This document shows, piece after piece, positions 8,681-16,619 of a DNA stretch of 32,870 nt. Every line of letters begins with the position of its first letter. Positions within the stretch are counted from its first letter, which is position 1. The stretch spans positions 1-32,870 of the forward strand of contig NZ_JAXUHN010000033.1 of NCBI RefSeq assembly GCF_035916875.1, in the 5' to 3' direction. The notes beneath the pieces were generated by a model. The model was given only the letters and a program-made list of their open reading frames with translations. It was not told where the DNA came from and made no database searches. This DNA is from Methylomicrobium sp035916875 (GTDB taxonomy: Bacteria; Pseudomonadota; Gammaproteobacteria; Methylococcales; Methylomonadaceae). A program made the translations under genes and the position numbers.

Positions 8681-9277
8681 CTAAACTTTCGGCAAGCTGC
8701 CGATTTCGGAGACTTTGTTGAAGTCAACGCCGACGCTGATGATCAGGCTGCTGGCTTCTTCGATATTCATCGCCGACTTGATGACTTTCGACTTGTCCAC
8801 GATCGCGGTGAAGCCGGACGTCGGATTCGGGGAGGTTGGAATGAACAACACATATTTGTCGTCGAAGCGATTGGTCACATACGCCGCCATCCAGACGCCT
8901 TCCTTCGGATATTCGACATAAACCACTTCCTTGGCAATGGCCTTGTCATGGCCGGAAAACATATTGATAAGTTTTTTGATGACTCGGTAAATGGTATTCA
9001 ATACCGGAATTCTTTCGATAATGTTGTCGATGGTCGCAATCACCCAGTAGCGGCCGTCCTTGACGATTTTGTGGCCGATCCAGACCAGAAGCGCAATACT
9101 GACGCCGAACACCATGATCGTATAAAGATAATTGTCCGCGACGGCATAAACGGTACCGATTAGATCGGACACGCGATCCTTGACAAAGATCATGATCTGC
9201 AGCGTAATTACGATAGGTATCAGCGCCAGCACACCGATCAGAAAATAATTCAGTAACTGTTTTAGCAAGTCTTTCAT
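8681..9277 (-). CDS. DUF502 family membrane protein
   Basis: 198 residues. Two hydrophobic segments (about residues 10-30, LNYFLIGVLALIPIVITLQI, and 52-70, YTIMVFGVSIALLVWIGHKI) are followed by the family signature RIPVLNTIYRVIKKLINMFSG and a soluble C-terminal part with VLFIPTSPNPTSGF. This is a conserved bacterial inner-membrane family without an assigned function. It precedes the FMN reductase gene by 21 bases, suggesting a two-gene transcript. A 158-base gap separates it from phoR upstream, enough for its own promoter. Confidence 0.9.
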   Translation of the reverse strand: MKDLLKQLLNYFLIGVLALIPIVITLQIMIFVKDRVSDLIGTVYAVADNYLYTIMVFGVSIALLVWIGHKIVKDGRYWVIATIDNIIERIPVLNTIYRVIKKLINMFSGHDKAIAKEVVYVEYPKEGVWMAAYVTNRFDDKYVLFIPTSPNPTSGFTAIVDKSKVIKSAMNIEEASSLIISVGVDFNKVSEIGSLPKV

Positions 9278-9435
9278 TTGCGCTCCTCTGTCATCACCAG
9301 CGACCTTTCGCCGCGGCCGTTACTTTATAAGATCGTTATTATTGAACGCCGTCACCCGCTGCCTCACCGATTACTCCCGTCAAGACATGGGTTGGGCTGG
9401 AAAATCATTATAAGCGAAATTCAAAAACTTACCGA

Positions 9436-10713
9436 TCAATCGCACAAGCGATTTGCTGGAAAATGACAACTGAAACAGCTCCCTTTTCCGAGTTCGCTGA
9501 TGATATGCAGGCGGGCATCATGACGCAGCAACACATGCTTGACGATCGCCAGGCCAAGCCCCGTACCGGGAGTTTTTCGGCCGTGATGCGATTCGGCGCG
9601 ATAAAAACGCTCGGTCACCCGCGGGATGTCTGCCGCCGCGATACCGATCCCCCGGTCCTGCACTTCGAGTACGGCCGTATCGCCGTCCTGAAACCAGCGC
9701 ACGTTTACCACCGAATCGGCCGGCGAATATTTAAGTGCGTTGCCGAGCAGATTGGTAAAGGCGCTGCGCAACTCCTGTTCGTCGCCATGAATATTAACTT
9801 CCGACTCCAGGGATAATTCGATGTGTCCGGACGAATTTTCGACCCCGCCGCCTTCACTGCAAATTTGCTTCAGCAATGCCGGCATATCGACACAAAGCGT
9901 GCGCCTTTGCTGTGTTTCGAGACGAGTCAGCATCAACAAGTCGTCAACCAGATGCTGCATGCGCTCGGTCTGTCCGCGCATTTGTTCCAGCGAACCGGTC
10001 AATAAAGCGGAGCCACCGTCATCCAGATCCTGCAAGGTTTCGATATAACCTTTCAACACCGTCAGCGGCGTTCTGAGTTCGTGCGATACATTCGCGACAA
10101 AATCCTTGCGCATCCTTTCCATCTGCTTCAACTGGGTGACATCCTGCGCCAACAGCAATCGCAAGCCGGCGCCGTAACTGACGATTCTGACAGCCAAAAT
10201 AATGTTGGCATCTACCGGCGACGGCAAAATGATCGCGTCTCTAAAATCCTTCGCGTCAAAATAGCGGACAAACTCGGGATAACGGAGCAAATTGAGAATG
10301 CGCTGGCCTTTATCCGATTGTTGCAAGCCCAGTACATTCAAAGCGGCTTTATTTGCCCATTCGATTTCATCATCACTGCCCAAAACGACTGCCGCATCGG
10401 GCAAGGCTTCGGTCGACTGGCGAAACTGATCGATCATTTTGCCCAGTTTCTTTTTGCGGCGCTTGTCATTTTTTTTGATCCGGTAGACATGATAGTAGAT
10501 CTCTTCCCAAATCCCTTTCGTATTCGGGTAGCCGCCCTTACCGCCCACCCTGATCCAACGCTCGAAGCGGTTGATCTGATAGATTTGCCGGCACAAAAAA
10601 ATCAACGCCACGGCCAACAGCATCGGCAACCAATATCCCGTCAGCCCGCCGATCACGGCTACCGCGAATAACGACAGCAGCGCGATCGTGATTTCCCTTT
10701 GCCAAATACTCAT
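9436..10713 (-). CDS. phoR: Phosphate regulon sensor histidine kinase PhoR
   Basis: 425 residues. Two N-terminal membrane helices (about residues 8-27 and 28-43, close together with almost no periplasmic loop) match PhoR. A basic linker (KKNDKRRKKKLGK), a PAS domain (about 98-195, ALPDAAVVLGSDDEIEWANKAALNVLG) and the HisKA box FVANVSHELRTPLTVLKGYIETL with phospho-acceptor His211 follow. The ATPase has GNALKYSP, DRGIGI and TGLGLAIVKHV. PhoR senses phosphate supply through the Pst transporter and PhoU, and phosphorylates or dephosphorylates PhoB. It starts 4 bases after the phoB stop, so phoB-phoR is an operon behind the Pho box at 11454-11471. No pst or phoU genes are in the window. Confidence 0.95.
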   Translation of the reverse strand: MSIWQREITIALLSLFAVAVIGGLTGYWLPMLLAVALIFLCRQIYQINRFERWIRVGGKGGYPNTKGIWEEIYYHVYRIKKNDKRRKKKLGKMIDQFRQSTEALPDAAVVLGSDDEIEWANKAALNVLGLQQSDKGQRILNLLRYPEFVRYFDAKDFRDAIILPSPVDANIILAVRIVSYGAGLRLLLAQDVTQLKQMERMRKDFVANVSHELRTPLTVLKGYIETLQDLDDGGSALLTGSLEQMRGQTERMQHLVDDLLMLTRLETQQRRTLCVDMPALLKQICSEGGGVENSSGHIELSLESEVNIHGDEQELRSAFTNLLGNALKYSPADSVVNVRWFQDGDTAVLEVQDRGIGIAAADIPRVTERFYRAESHHGRKTPGTGLGLAIVKHVLLRHDARLHIISELGKGSCFSCHFPANRLCD

Positions 10714-10717
10714 GAGT

Positions 10718-11410
10718 CTATTCTATCAACGAAAACCGGTAGCCGAAGCCGCGCACCGTTTGTAACAGTTCTTCACGGCCATACTCGGCCAAAATTTTTC
10801 TGAGCCGGCGAATATGGACATCTACCGTGCGCTCCTCGATATATACACTGCGTCCCCACACTTGATCAAGCAACTGTGTGCGCGTATAGACCTTGTCCGG
10901 GTGAGTCATGAAAAACTGCATCAGGCGGAATTCGGTCGGACTAACCTCGAGTTGCCGCTCGCCGATGCTCAGTCGGTGCTGTTCGGAATCGAGCGACAGA
11001 TCGCCGAGGATAATTTGCCCTCCACCCAGCAACTTGCCGCTTCGGCGCAGTACCGCGCGAATCCTGGCGACCAGTTCCTTCGGCGAAAACGGCTTGGTCA
11101 TATAGTCATCGACGCCGACATCGAAACCGCGCACCTTGTCCTCTTCCTCACCGCGAGCGGTCAGCAAAATGATCGGCAATTCCTGATAGGCGCTTTCTTT
11201 GCGCAAGCGCCGCGCCCATTCGGCGCCGCTGATACCGGGCAGCATCCAGTCGAGCAGAATCAGGTCCACATGCGTCTGATCCAACAGCGTTTGCGCCTCC
11301 CTGGCGTCGCCCGCCGCATGCGCGGTGAAACCGGCCTGTTCGAGCACCAGCAGCAGCATCGAGCGGATTGCCTCTTCGTCCTCAACCACGAGAATAGTCA
11401 GTTTAGTCAT
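10718..11410 (-). CDS. phoB: Phosphate regulon response regulator PhoB
   Basis: 230 residues with receiver and winged-helix domains, normal for PhoB. The receiver has Glu10-Asp11-Glu12, the phospho-acceptor Asp54 (LILLDWMLPGISG), and Lys106 (DDYMTKPFSP). The DNA-binding domain is OmpR/PhoB type (VSPTEFRLMQFFMTHPDKVYTRTQLLDQVWG, ERTVDVHIRRLRK). It activates phosphate-starvation genes by binding Pho boxes in place of a -35 element. A near-perfect Pho box stands about 43 bases upstream of its own start, so the operon is autoregulated. Confidence 0.96.
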   Translation of the reverse strand: MTKLTILVVEDEEAIRSMLLLVLEQAGFTAHAAGDAREAQTLLDQTHVDLILLDWMLPGISGAEWARRLRKESAYQELPIILLTARGEEEDKVRGFDVGVDDYMTKPFSPKELVARIRAVLRRSGKLLGGGQIILGDLSLDSEQHRLSIGERQLEVSPTEFRLMQFFMTHPDKVYTRTQLLDQVWGRSVYIEERTVDVHIRRLRKILAEYGREELLQTVRGFGYRFSLIE

Positions 11411-11435
11411 GATGCCAAAGAAAAATAAAAGCGCG

Positions 11436-11471
11436 GATTGTAATCCTGAGTTAATGACAGTTTGATGACAG
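11436..11471 (-). promoter_or_regulatory. Pho box and -10 of the phoB-phoR promoter
   Basis: Read on the minus strand, 11471-11454 is CTGTCAT-CAAA-CTGTCAT, two perfect 7-base PhoB repeats 4 bases apart, matching the known consensus. Eleven bases further is TACAAT (11441-11436), a good -10. There is no separate -35, as expected for a PhoB-activated promoter. It points into phoB. Confidence 0.9.
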
Positions 11472-11530
11472 CTCCGAACTTAAAACGGCATCAGCAACCC
11501 GGCGGGATGAATAACCCTATCAAAGCTTCA

Positions 11531-11998
11531 CTAGTCGGAACTGTCATCGAAGTGACCCTTTTGCGCTGCGGCGAATAACGCATTGCATTCGGCTTCGAGG
11601 ATGCCGCCGGTGATCAGAGTAGGGCGAAAAGCGGCTTTTGCGCTGACCTCAACCGCACGCAAATCGATTTGCCGCCAACCCAGCGCTTGTAGATAAGGTA
11701 TCGAGGATCCGTAAAAAACCCGGCCTATACCTGCCCATTCGATCGCGCTTTGACACATCGCGCAGGGTTCCGCCGTCGTATAAAGATCGAAACCGCTCCA
11801 ATCTTCTGAACGATGCCGCTGCGCACAAGCATTGATCGCAACCATTTCGCCATGAAAAGTCGGATTCAAATCCGAGCGGTTAAAACCCTCGCCGACGCAC
11901 TGACCGTTCTCGCGCCGGATAATCACCGCGCCAAAAGGATACTGTGGTGCCTGTTTGGCAAGCTCGATCGCTCGTCGCATAAAATGTTCATGATTCAT
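11531..11998 (-). CDS. Nucleoside/base deaminase (cytidine-deaminase fold)
   Basis: 155 residues with the zinc deaminase signature: His49-Gly50-Glu51 (TFHGEMVAI) and Pro78-Cys79-Ala-Met-Cys82 (TAEPCAMCQSAIEWAG). His49, Cys79 and Cys82 bind zinc and Glu51 moves the proton. The length and the G-S-S-I-P region after the core fit guanine-deaminase-like nucleoside deaminases rather than TadA, whose tRNA-binding C-terminus is different. Substrate (guanine, cytosine or a modified base) is not settled by sequence. Single gene, divergent from mscL across about 107 bases. Confidence 0.88.
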   Translation of the reverse strand: MNHEHFMRRAIELAKQAPQYPFGAVIIRRENGQCVGEGFNRSDLNPTFHGEMVAINACAQRHRSEDWSGFDLYTTAEPCAMCQSAIEWAGIGRVFYGSSIPYLQALGWRQIDLRAVEVSAKAAFRPTLITGGILEAECNALFAAAQKGHFDDSSD

Positions 11999-12105
11999 AA
12001 TGGCGAATTATATTAGAATTGACCCGGGCAAGTAGAGTTTTTAGCCCGATAGCGCGTTTAAGATGTAACAGCAAAGCCTATTATCAATAACGCAGGAGAC
12101 TATTC

Positions 12106-12513
12106 ATGAGCGTATTACAAGAATTCAAAGAATTTGCCATCAAAGGCAATGCGGTGGACATGTCGGTCGGCATCATCATCGGCGCGGCTTTCGGCAAGAT
12201 CGTATCGTCGATTGTCGCTGATGTGATCATGCCGCCAATCGGCATCTTGATTGGCGGCGTCGACTTTTCCGACCTCGCGATCAAGCTCAAGGATGCATCG
12301 GAAGATGCGCCGGCGGTGATGTTGAAATACGGCGCTTTTCTGCAAACCGTGATCGACTTTACGATTATCGCCTTTGTGATTTTTCTGGTGATAAAACTGA
12401 TCAACAAGCTGAAGAAGCAAGAGCCAACTCCCCCTGCTCCAACTCCCGTACCGACCAAGGAGGAACTGTTGCTGGCTGAAATCCGCGATTTACTGAAGGA
12501 AAGAAAACCTTAG
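12106..12513 (+). CDS. mscL: Large-conductance mechanosensitive channel MscL
   Basis: 135 residues. The N-terminal amphipathic helix and first pore-lining helix are clear (FKEFAIKGNAVDMSVGIIIGAAFGKIVSSIVADVIMPPIG), followed by a short periplasmic loop, the second membrane helix (FLQTVIDFTIIAFVIFLVIKLIN) and a cytoplasmic helix with a Pro-rich linker (EPTPPAPTPVPTKEELLLAEIRDLL). MscL forms a homopentamer in the inner membrane that opens at high tension to release solutes on osmotic downshock. A good ribosome site (CAGGAGAC) precedes the start. Monocistronic; convergent with arsM. Confidence 0.97.
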   Translation: MSVLQEFKEFAIKGNAVDMSVGIIIGAAFGKIVSSIVADVIMPPIGILIGGVDFSDLAIKLKDASEDAPAVMLKYGAFLQTVIDFTIIAFVIFLVIKLINKLKKQEPTPPAPTPVPTKEELLLAEIRDLLKERKP

Positions 12514-12587
12514 CCCTGGCCTCCGCCAGAGCGAATCCAGGGGGAACGGCGCCATCGCTTAGTAGCCGCTCCCCTTTCCTCACTTGC

Positions 12588-13712
12588 TTAGCAACATCCC
12601 CCGCCTCCCGAGCATTGATCCTGATGATGCAACGCCCCTTTCGTTTCGCTAACCGGACGCACAGTACCAGCCGGCGCGCACCAGGGCACGCCCGGATTAT
12701 CATTTAATGGCGCAATGCCGATGAAATTATCGCCGTAAGCAGGGCCGGTCAGGACCTTACATGTGCGCTCGCAAACCGCCATGCGCTGGCCGCGGAAAAA
12801 CACATGACCGTCATCATCGTACACCTTCGAAAAAGGCCCTCGGTAAATCACCGCATGGCCTTTGTCGAAACACGGTTCATTTAACGGCTTCATCGCTGTA
12901 ATCGTGACCGAGCGGAACTCCAGACCTTCGACGACCTGCCAAGGGCTGTTTTCCCACTTATCGTAGCTGACCGCGATGAAGCCGGCGTCGATGAATGCCT
13001 GCAAGAAATTGTGCTCCTGTAGCGCGCCCGAGATGCAACCACTCCATAGATCGGGGTCCTGTTTCAAATGCTCAGGCACGGGTTCGTCAGAGACGATATC
13101 CGAAATCGCGACACGTCCGCCGGGCTTCACGACACGAAAAATCTCGCGGATCAATTGCGCCTTGTCGCTGTCATGCACTAGATTCAACACGCAGTTCGAA
13201 ATGACCAGATCGACCGAATTTTCCGCAATCAGCGGCGTTTCCCTACGCTGTTTGTCCTGCCAGGCCCTCAGCGCGATCAGATCAAGCGAACTCTTGACCG
13301 GGTGTTGCGCCAGATGCGCGTCCATCGCGGCCAGATCGAGCGCCAGATCCTGAATCTGCCCTTTCACGAATTCGACCCGGTTCGAGCCGATTTTTTCTGC
13401 CATTTCCGGCTGATATTTCCGCGCCAGCGCGAGCATGTTGTCGTTCATATCGACGCCGATCACCTTGCCCTCTTCGCCGACCAGTTGCGCGGCCATATAG
13501 CAGATTTTGCCGGAACCGGAACCCAGATCGAGCACGGTGTCGCCTTGCTGTACATAGCGGGACGGATCGCCGCAACCGTAGTCCTTGTCGATAATTTCCT
13601 GTGGCAGGATCGCCAGCAATTCCCGGTCATAATCGACAGGACAGCACAAAGCTTCCTGCCTTTCCGCCGCGCCTTCGGAATAGCGCGCCAACACACTCGT
13701 TTCTGGACTCAT
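12588..13712 (-). CDS. arsM: Arsenite S-adenosylmethionine methyltransferase ArsM
   Basis: 374 residues. The SAM-binding motif is VLDLGSGSGK (60-69). The As(III)-binding cysteines known for ArsM match Cys47 (DYGCGDP), Cys174 (ISNCVLNLV) and Cys226 (WSGCISGAL). A Cys-Cys pair sits at 23-24. The C-terminal region (about 280-360, with KGHAVIYRGPFSKVYDDDGHVF and CERTCKVL) is the usual extra domain of this subgroup, and the tail GGGGCC adds possible metal ligands. ArsM methylates arsenite to mono-, di- and trimethyl forms. It follows arsS by 22 bases with AAGGAG before its start, so ArsM likely makes the dimethylarsenic substrate for ArsS. No ArsR-type regulator is seen nearby. Confidence 0.92.
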   Translation of the reverse strand: MSPETSVLARYSEGAAERQEALCCPVDYDRELLAILPQEIIDKDYGCGDPSRYVQQGDTVLDLGSGSGKICYMAAQLVGEEGKVIGVDMNDNMLALARKYQPEMAEKIGSNRVEFVKGQIQDLALDLAAMDAHLAQHPVKSSLDLIALRAWQDKQRRETPLIAENSVDLVISNCVLNLVHDSDKAQLIREIFRVVKPGGRVAISDIVSDEPVPEHLKQDPDLWSGCISGALQEHNFLQAFIDAGFIAVSYDKWENSPWQVVEGLEFRSVTITAMKPLNEPCFDKGHAVIYRGPFSKVYDDDGHVFFRGQRMAVCERTCKVLTGPAYGDNFIGIAPLNDNPGVPWCAPAGTVRPVSETKGALHHQDQCSGGGGCC

Positions 13713-13734
13713 TTTTGCTCCTTTTTCAGTATTA

Positions 13735-14697
13735 TCAGATTAACGCACCGCCGCAACTGCTGCCCTGCCCGGCCGTGCACCCGTAGCAATGCTGGCGGAC
13801 ACTGATCGGTGCGCCGGTCAACGTCCGGCCGAACAGTTGTTTTAAATGAATTTTTTGGTCGGCATAAGCGCCCAGCGACAATTGCAGCATCTGGTTGAAA
13901 TCGCAGTCATATACATACCCCTGCCAGTCGATGCTCAACGTATTCAGGCACATCACATACCGCAGATTTTCGGCGCAGTGATTGTCTTTCAACAATTGCA
14001 GATAATCGTTAAACAAACCCTTGCTGACCAGCATGCTGCCGAAACGCTGAATCGGCAGATTGGCCATCGCGAACAACTGATTGAAGGTAATGCCGTAATC
14101 GTCGCGAAGATGGGCCTTGTAGGCTTTTTCGAGCGGCTCTTGCGCCGGCGGCAGTGTTGCCCCTTGCGGATTGAAGACCAGACTCAGGCGCAGATTGCCG
14201 TTTTCCTGCCCGTAACCGAGCCGGTTCAAGGATTGTAGCGCCAAGATGCTCTGCTGAAACGTGCCTTTGCCGCGCTGCCGATCAACATTGTCTTCCAGAT
14301 AACACGGCAGCGACGCGGTGATTTCGACTTGATTGGCCGCGAGAAACTCGGCTAAATCCTCGTAGCCGGGCTCTTCCAAAATCACCAGATTGCAGCGATC
14401 GATCACCTTGACACCCAACTGCCTCGCCTTCGTCACCAGTTTACGAAAATGGGGATTCATCTCCGGCGCGCCGCCTGTCAGATCAAGCGTTTTGATGGCT
14501 TCTTTTTCGATAAATGCCAGCACCAGACCGACCGTTTCCTTGTCCATCAATTCGGTCCTTTTCGGTCCCGCGTTTACATGACAGTGCGTGCAACTCAGGT
14601 TGCACAAATAACCGAGATTGACCTGCAACACCGCCAGTTCGTTCCGGTAAAGAGGCGGGAAATCGGTCTGTTCGAGAAGCGGTAACGTTGCATGCAT
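13735..14697 (-). CDS. arsS: Arsenosugar biosynthesis radical SAM protein ArsS
   Basis: 320 residues. The radical SAM cluster motif is CxxxCxxC (Cys32, Cys36, Cys39 in YLCNLSCTHCH), with LTGGAPEMN as the SAM-contact segment. The C-terminal half is the DUF3641 region with more cysteines (MCLNTLSIDWQGYVYDCDFNQ and CYGCTAGQGSSCGG), probably for a second cluster. ArsS is known to join a 5'-deoxyadenosyl group to dimethylarsenic, giving the precursor of oxo-arsenosugars. It stands directly between the DUF3047 gene (3-base gap) and arsM (22-base gap), all on the same strand, so this is an arsenosugar operon. Confidence 0.93.
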   Translation of the reverse strand: MHATLPLLEQTDFPPLYRNELAVLQVNLGYLCNLSCTHCHVNAGPKRTELMDKETVGLVLAFIEKEAIKTLDLTGGAPEMNPHFRKLVTKARQLGVKVIDRCNLVILEEPGYEDLAEFLAANQVEITASLPCYLEDNVDRQRGKGTFQQSILALQSLNRLGYGQENGNLRLSLVFNPQGATLPPAQEPLEKAYKAHLRDDYGITFNQLFAMANLPIQRFGSMLVSKGLFNDYLQLLKDNHCAENLRYVMCLNTLSIDWQGYVYDCDFNQMLQLSLGAYADQKIHLKQLFGRTLTGAPISVRQHCYGCTAGQGSSCGGALI

Positions 14698-14700
14698 GAT

Positions 14701-15363
14701 TTAATTCGCGCTGAAAAAAATGTCGCCGTAATAGGCTGTCGCCCGGCCTCCGGCATTGTCGGTATCGGTCATGATCGCCACCGCGTCGATAAAACGAATG
14801 TCCTCGCCGAACTGCTTGCGCAAGTCATCCAAAATGTTGCGTTTTTCGTCATACCAGGTAGCAACATCATCGCTTGACGAGCGTAACGCCAGCATCATCA
14901 CATGCTCGCCCGCAAACGCATTCGGCCAGATTCTACCCTTCGGCGAGGTGCTTGCCCAGACATAATTGAGCGCCTTCTTACGCCAGAACGCCAGCCCACT
15001 CTCAATCACCACATACACCCGCGCCGCATAATCGTCCCCCGGCTTGGACTGCTCATTCAGCTTGCCGAGTCGGTTTTCAATCCGCCAACGCCAGTTCAAA
15101 AACGGCGTTTTGGTCAGATCGATGCGCTGTTTCCTGAACAGCCCCGACGCGCTCGCTATGCTGTCGGCCTTCAACACTTTCATGCCGTTCTGTTCGACCA
15201 ATCGATATTGAGTCTGCCCTTTGAACGATTGTGTTTCCCAATCCCGCAACGACCCGGATGAAAAATCGCCGATACCAACCTTATCAGCACCCTGAGCGAT
15301 ATTGGATGTCATTGTCAGAAACAACAACAGCGCAATCGATTCACTGGAAAATGTTCTAAACAT
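14701..15363 (-). CDS. DUF3047 domain exported protein
   Basis: 220 residues with a probable signal peptide (SIALLLFLTMTSNIAQGA) and a DUF3047 body: FSSGSLRDWETQSFKG, LKADSIASASGLFRKQRIDLTKTPFLNWRWRI, DDYAARVYVVIE, ALNYVWAS and ATAYYGDIFF. The fold is probably a beta-sandwich of unknown activity. Its stop is 3 bases before the arsS start, so translation of the two is closely linked. A periplasmic DUF3047 protein as first gene of an arsM/arsS unit is notable, because it has no assigned part in arsenic chemistry. No strong ribosome site is seen before the start. Confidence 0.85.
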   Translation of the reverse strand: MFRTFSSESIALLLFLTMTSNIAQGADKVGIGDFSSGSLRDWETQSFKGQTQYRLVEQNGMKVLKADSIASASGLFRKQRIDLTKTPFLNWRWRIENRLGKLNEQSKPGDDYAARVYVVIESGLAFWRKKALNYVWASTSPKGRIWPNAFAGEHVMMLALRSSSDDVATWYDEKRNILDDLRKQFGEDIRFIDAVAIMTDTDNAGGRATAYYGDIFFSAN

Positions 15364-15448
15364 GTTTTTTTTCTATGGGAATTGATTCTTGAAAAACGGC
15401 TGAAAACGATGCAAATTTATAGTCTGGACATTAGGGGCTGTTGCCATT

Positions 15449-16216
15449 TTACATGGGCAGCCAGATGAAACCGCAGGCCAAGGCGATGACGCTTTCAAAA
15501 TTGCGCTTCAATTTGTCGTATCGCGTGGCGACCGCTCTGAAACGCTTTAGTCGCGCAAACAGATTTTCGACGAGGTGGCGATATTTGTAGAGACACCAAT
15601 CCCTTTCCTCATTCCCAATCGTTGAATTCTGTTTTCTTGGAATAACCGGTACAGCCCCTTGATTTCGAATCTGAGCCCGTAAAGCTTCACTGTCATAGCC
15701 TTTGTCGGCCACCATGTAGTCAACCAAGGGAAGTTTAGCAACCAAGGGAAGTTTAGCAACCAATTCCGGCGCCTCTTTGCAGTCATGGACTTCCCCGCCG
15801 GTGACCGAGAAGTGGATGGGAAGTCCGCCCGCATCAACGGCCATGTGAATTTTCGTCGTGTTACCGACAACCGATTTCCCGATTGCTGTTTCCTGTTCAT
15901 GGGCTGCGCCGCTGCTATGCTGGTGGGCTTTCACGATACTGCCATCAAGGAATGTCCATTCCAAATCCGGTTCCACAACCAGTACCCGAAAGAGTTTCAT
16001 CAATTTTTCTTGAAGCGACCAGGCATTGAAGCGCTTATAGACCGCATTCCATTTGCCAAAGGCAGCTGGCAAGTCTCGCCACGGGCAACCGACTCGCATC
16101 CGATAATAAATGCCTTCAACCGTTTGCCGAAGCGTCGGTTTGTCATAAATCCCCAAATTCAGCAGAGCGGATTTCAGTTTATTCCAATGGTCGTCCGTAA
16201 ACAGTTGTCGCGGCAT
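15449..16216 (-). CDS. IS5-family transposase with a 6-residue internal duplication
   Basis: 255 residues of the IS5 DDE transposase family. Candidate triad: Asp91 (TFLDGSIVKAHQHSSGA), Asp171 (MVADKGYDSEAL) and Glu217 (RHLVENLFARLKRFR). The N-terminus has the DUF4096 stretch PTLRQTVEGIYYRMRVGCPWRDLP. Residues 152-163 read LVAKLP twice, from an 18-base tandem duplication just ahead of the second Asp. The stop codon lies inside the left inverted repeat. All catalytic residues are present; whether the extra six residues are tolerated is unknown. Confidence 0.92.
   Translation of the reverse strand: MPRQLFTDDHWNKLKSALLNLGIYDKPTLRQTVEGIYYRMRVGCPWRDLPAAFGKWNAVYKRFNAWSLQEKLMKLFRVLVVEPDLEWTFLDGSIVKAHQHSSGAAHEQETAIGKSVVGNTTKIHMAVDAGGLPIHFSVTGGEVHDCKEAPELVAKLPLVAKLPLVDYMVADKGYDSEALRAQIRNQGAVPVIPRKQNSTIGNEERDWCLYKYRHLVENLFARLKRFRAVATRYDKLKRNFESVIALACGFIWLPM
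15723..15758. repeat. 18-base tandem duplication in the transposase gene
   Basis: The unit ACCAAGGGAAGTTTAGCA occurs twice in direct tandem (15723-15740, 15741-15758), in frame, and doubles LVAKLP in the protein. Being a multiple of three, it keeps the reading frame. Confidence 0.95.
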
Positions 16217-16426
16217 TGATTGCTTGCTCTATGATTGAAAAAACAATCCTTGCGGCGGAATACCGGAATTTCAAGGGCCGGTTTCCAAAATGGCAACAGC
16301 CCCTAATCCCAAACTAAGCAATTGGCAAGAAACATCACATAAACTGTAACTGGACAAGTGAAGAATGCGAGACGATACGAGCTGAAAAATTCCCTCCCTG
16401 CCCTAGTTTATTTTCACGATTACTAA

Positions 16427-16432
16427 TATAAT
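16427..16432 (+). promoter_or_regulatory. Probable -10 of the tRNA-Leu promoter
   Basis: TATAAT at 16427-16432 is followed by a GC-rich discriminator (ACGCCGC), typical of growth-rate-controlled stable RNA promoters. It stands 23 bases before the tRNA. No good -35 is seen at the expected spacing. Confidence 0.5.
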
Positions 16433-16455
16433 ACGCCGCTTATCAGCGCACCGAT

Positions 16456-16542
16456 GCCTCGGTGGCGAAATTGGTAGACGCAAGGGACTTAAAATCCCTC
16501 GGTGGCAACACCGTGCCGGTTCGACTCCGGCCCGAGGCACCA
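16456..16542 (+). tRNA. tRNA-Leu (anticodon UAA)
   Basis: 87 bases with a complete cloverleaf. The acceptor stem is GCCTCGG / CCGAGGC with discriminator A and encoded CCA. The anticodon stem AGGGA/TCCCT encloses CTTAAAA, giving anticodon TAA, which reads UUA (and UUG). A long variable arm (CGGTGGCAACACCG) marks a class II tRNA, and GGTTCGACTCC is the T arm. It is the attachment gene of the downstream island: bases from 16486 onward are repeated at 28860-28915, so the 3' part of this working gene came with the element. Confidence 0.97.
16486..16542 (+). repeat. attL core (3' part of tRNA-Leu)
   Basis: Identity with attR starts at GACTTAAAATCCCTCGG in the anticodon arm and runs to the CCA end. 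The crossover therefore lies in or near the anticodon loop, a site used by many tRNA-directed tyrosine recombinases. This copy completes the working tRNA. Confidence 0.9.
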
Positions 16543-16553
16543 ATAATTTCAAT

Positions 16554-16582
16554 GACTTAGGTTTGTAGCCAAGTCCTTTTTT
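16554..16582 (+). terminator. Terminator of tRNA-Leu, supplied by the island
   Basis: GACTT (16554-16558) pairs with AAGTC (16571-16575), followed by a run of six T (16577-16582). It lies 11 bases after the tRNA, inside the island. The old chromosomal counterpart beyond attR (28925-28945) has AAGGG/CCCTT with the same CTTAGGTTT loop text. Confidence 0.65.
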
Positions 16583-16598
16583 ATTATCTAGTATTTTT

Positions 16599-16619
16599 GC
16601 GGGACACTGGCGGGACACT
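16599..16619 (+). repeat. Paired integrase arm-type site, left end
   Basis: GCGGGACACT occurs at 16599-16608 and again at 16610-16619, an 11-base period. A similar pair in the same orientation and period lies at 28725-28745. Such short direct repeats inside both ends are what one expects of integrase arm-type binding sites; this role is inferred. Confidence 0.55.

Larger units (their letters stand above)
15434..16303. mobile_element. IS5-family insertion sequence (870 bp)
   Basis: Perfect inverted repeats bound the element: 15434-15450 (GGGGCTGTTGCCATTTT) pairs with 16287-16303. The flanks are TA on both sides (15432-15433 and 16304-16305), fitting a 2-base TA target duplication as seen in part of the IS5 family (IS427-type). 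One transposase gene fills it. It lies between the arsenosugar operon and the tRNA-Leu that hosts the island. Confidence 0.9.

Noticed and set aside
12514..12542. CCCTGG/CCAGGG hairpin as terminator between mscL and arsM
   Set aside because: Short stem with a long loop and no T-run; not strong enough to call.
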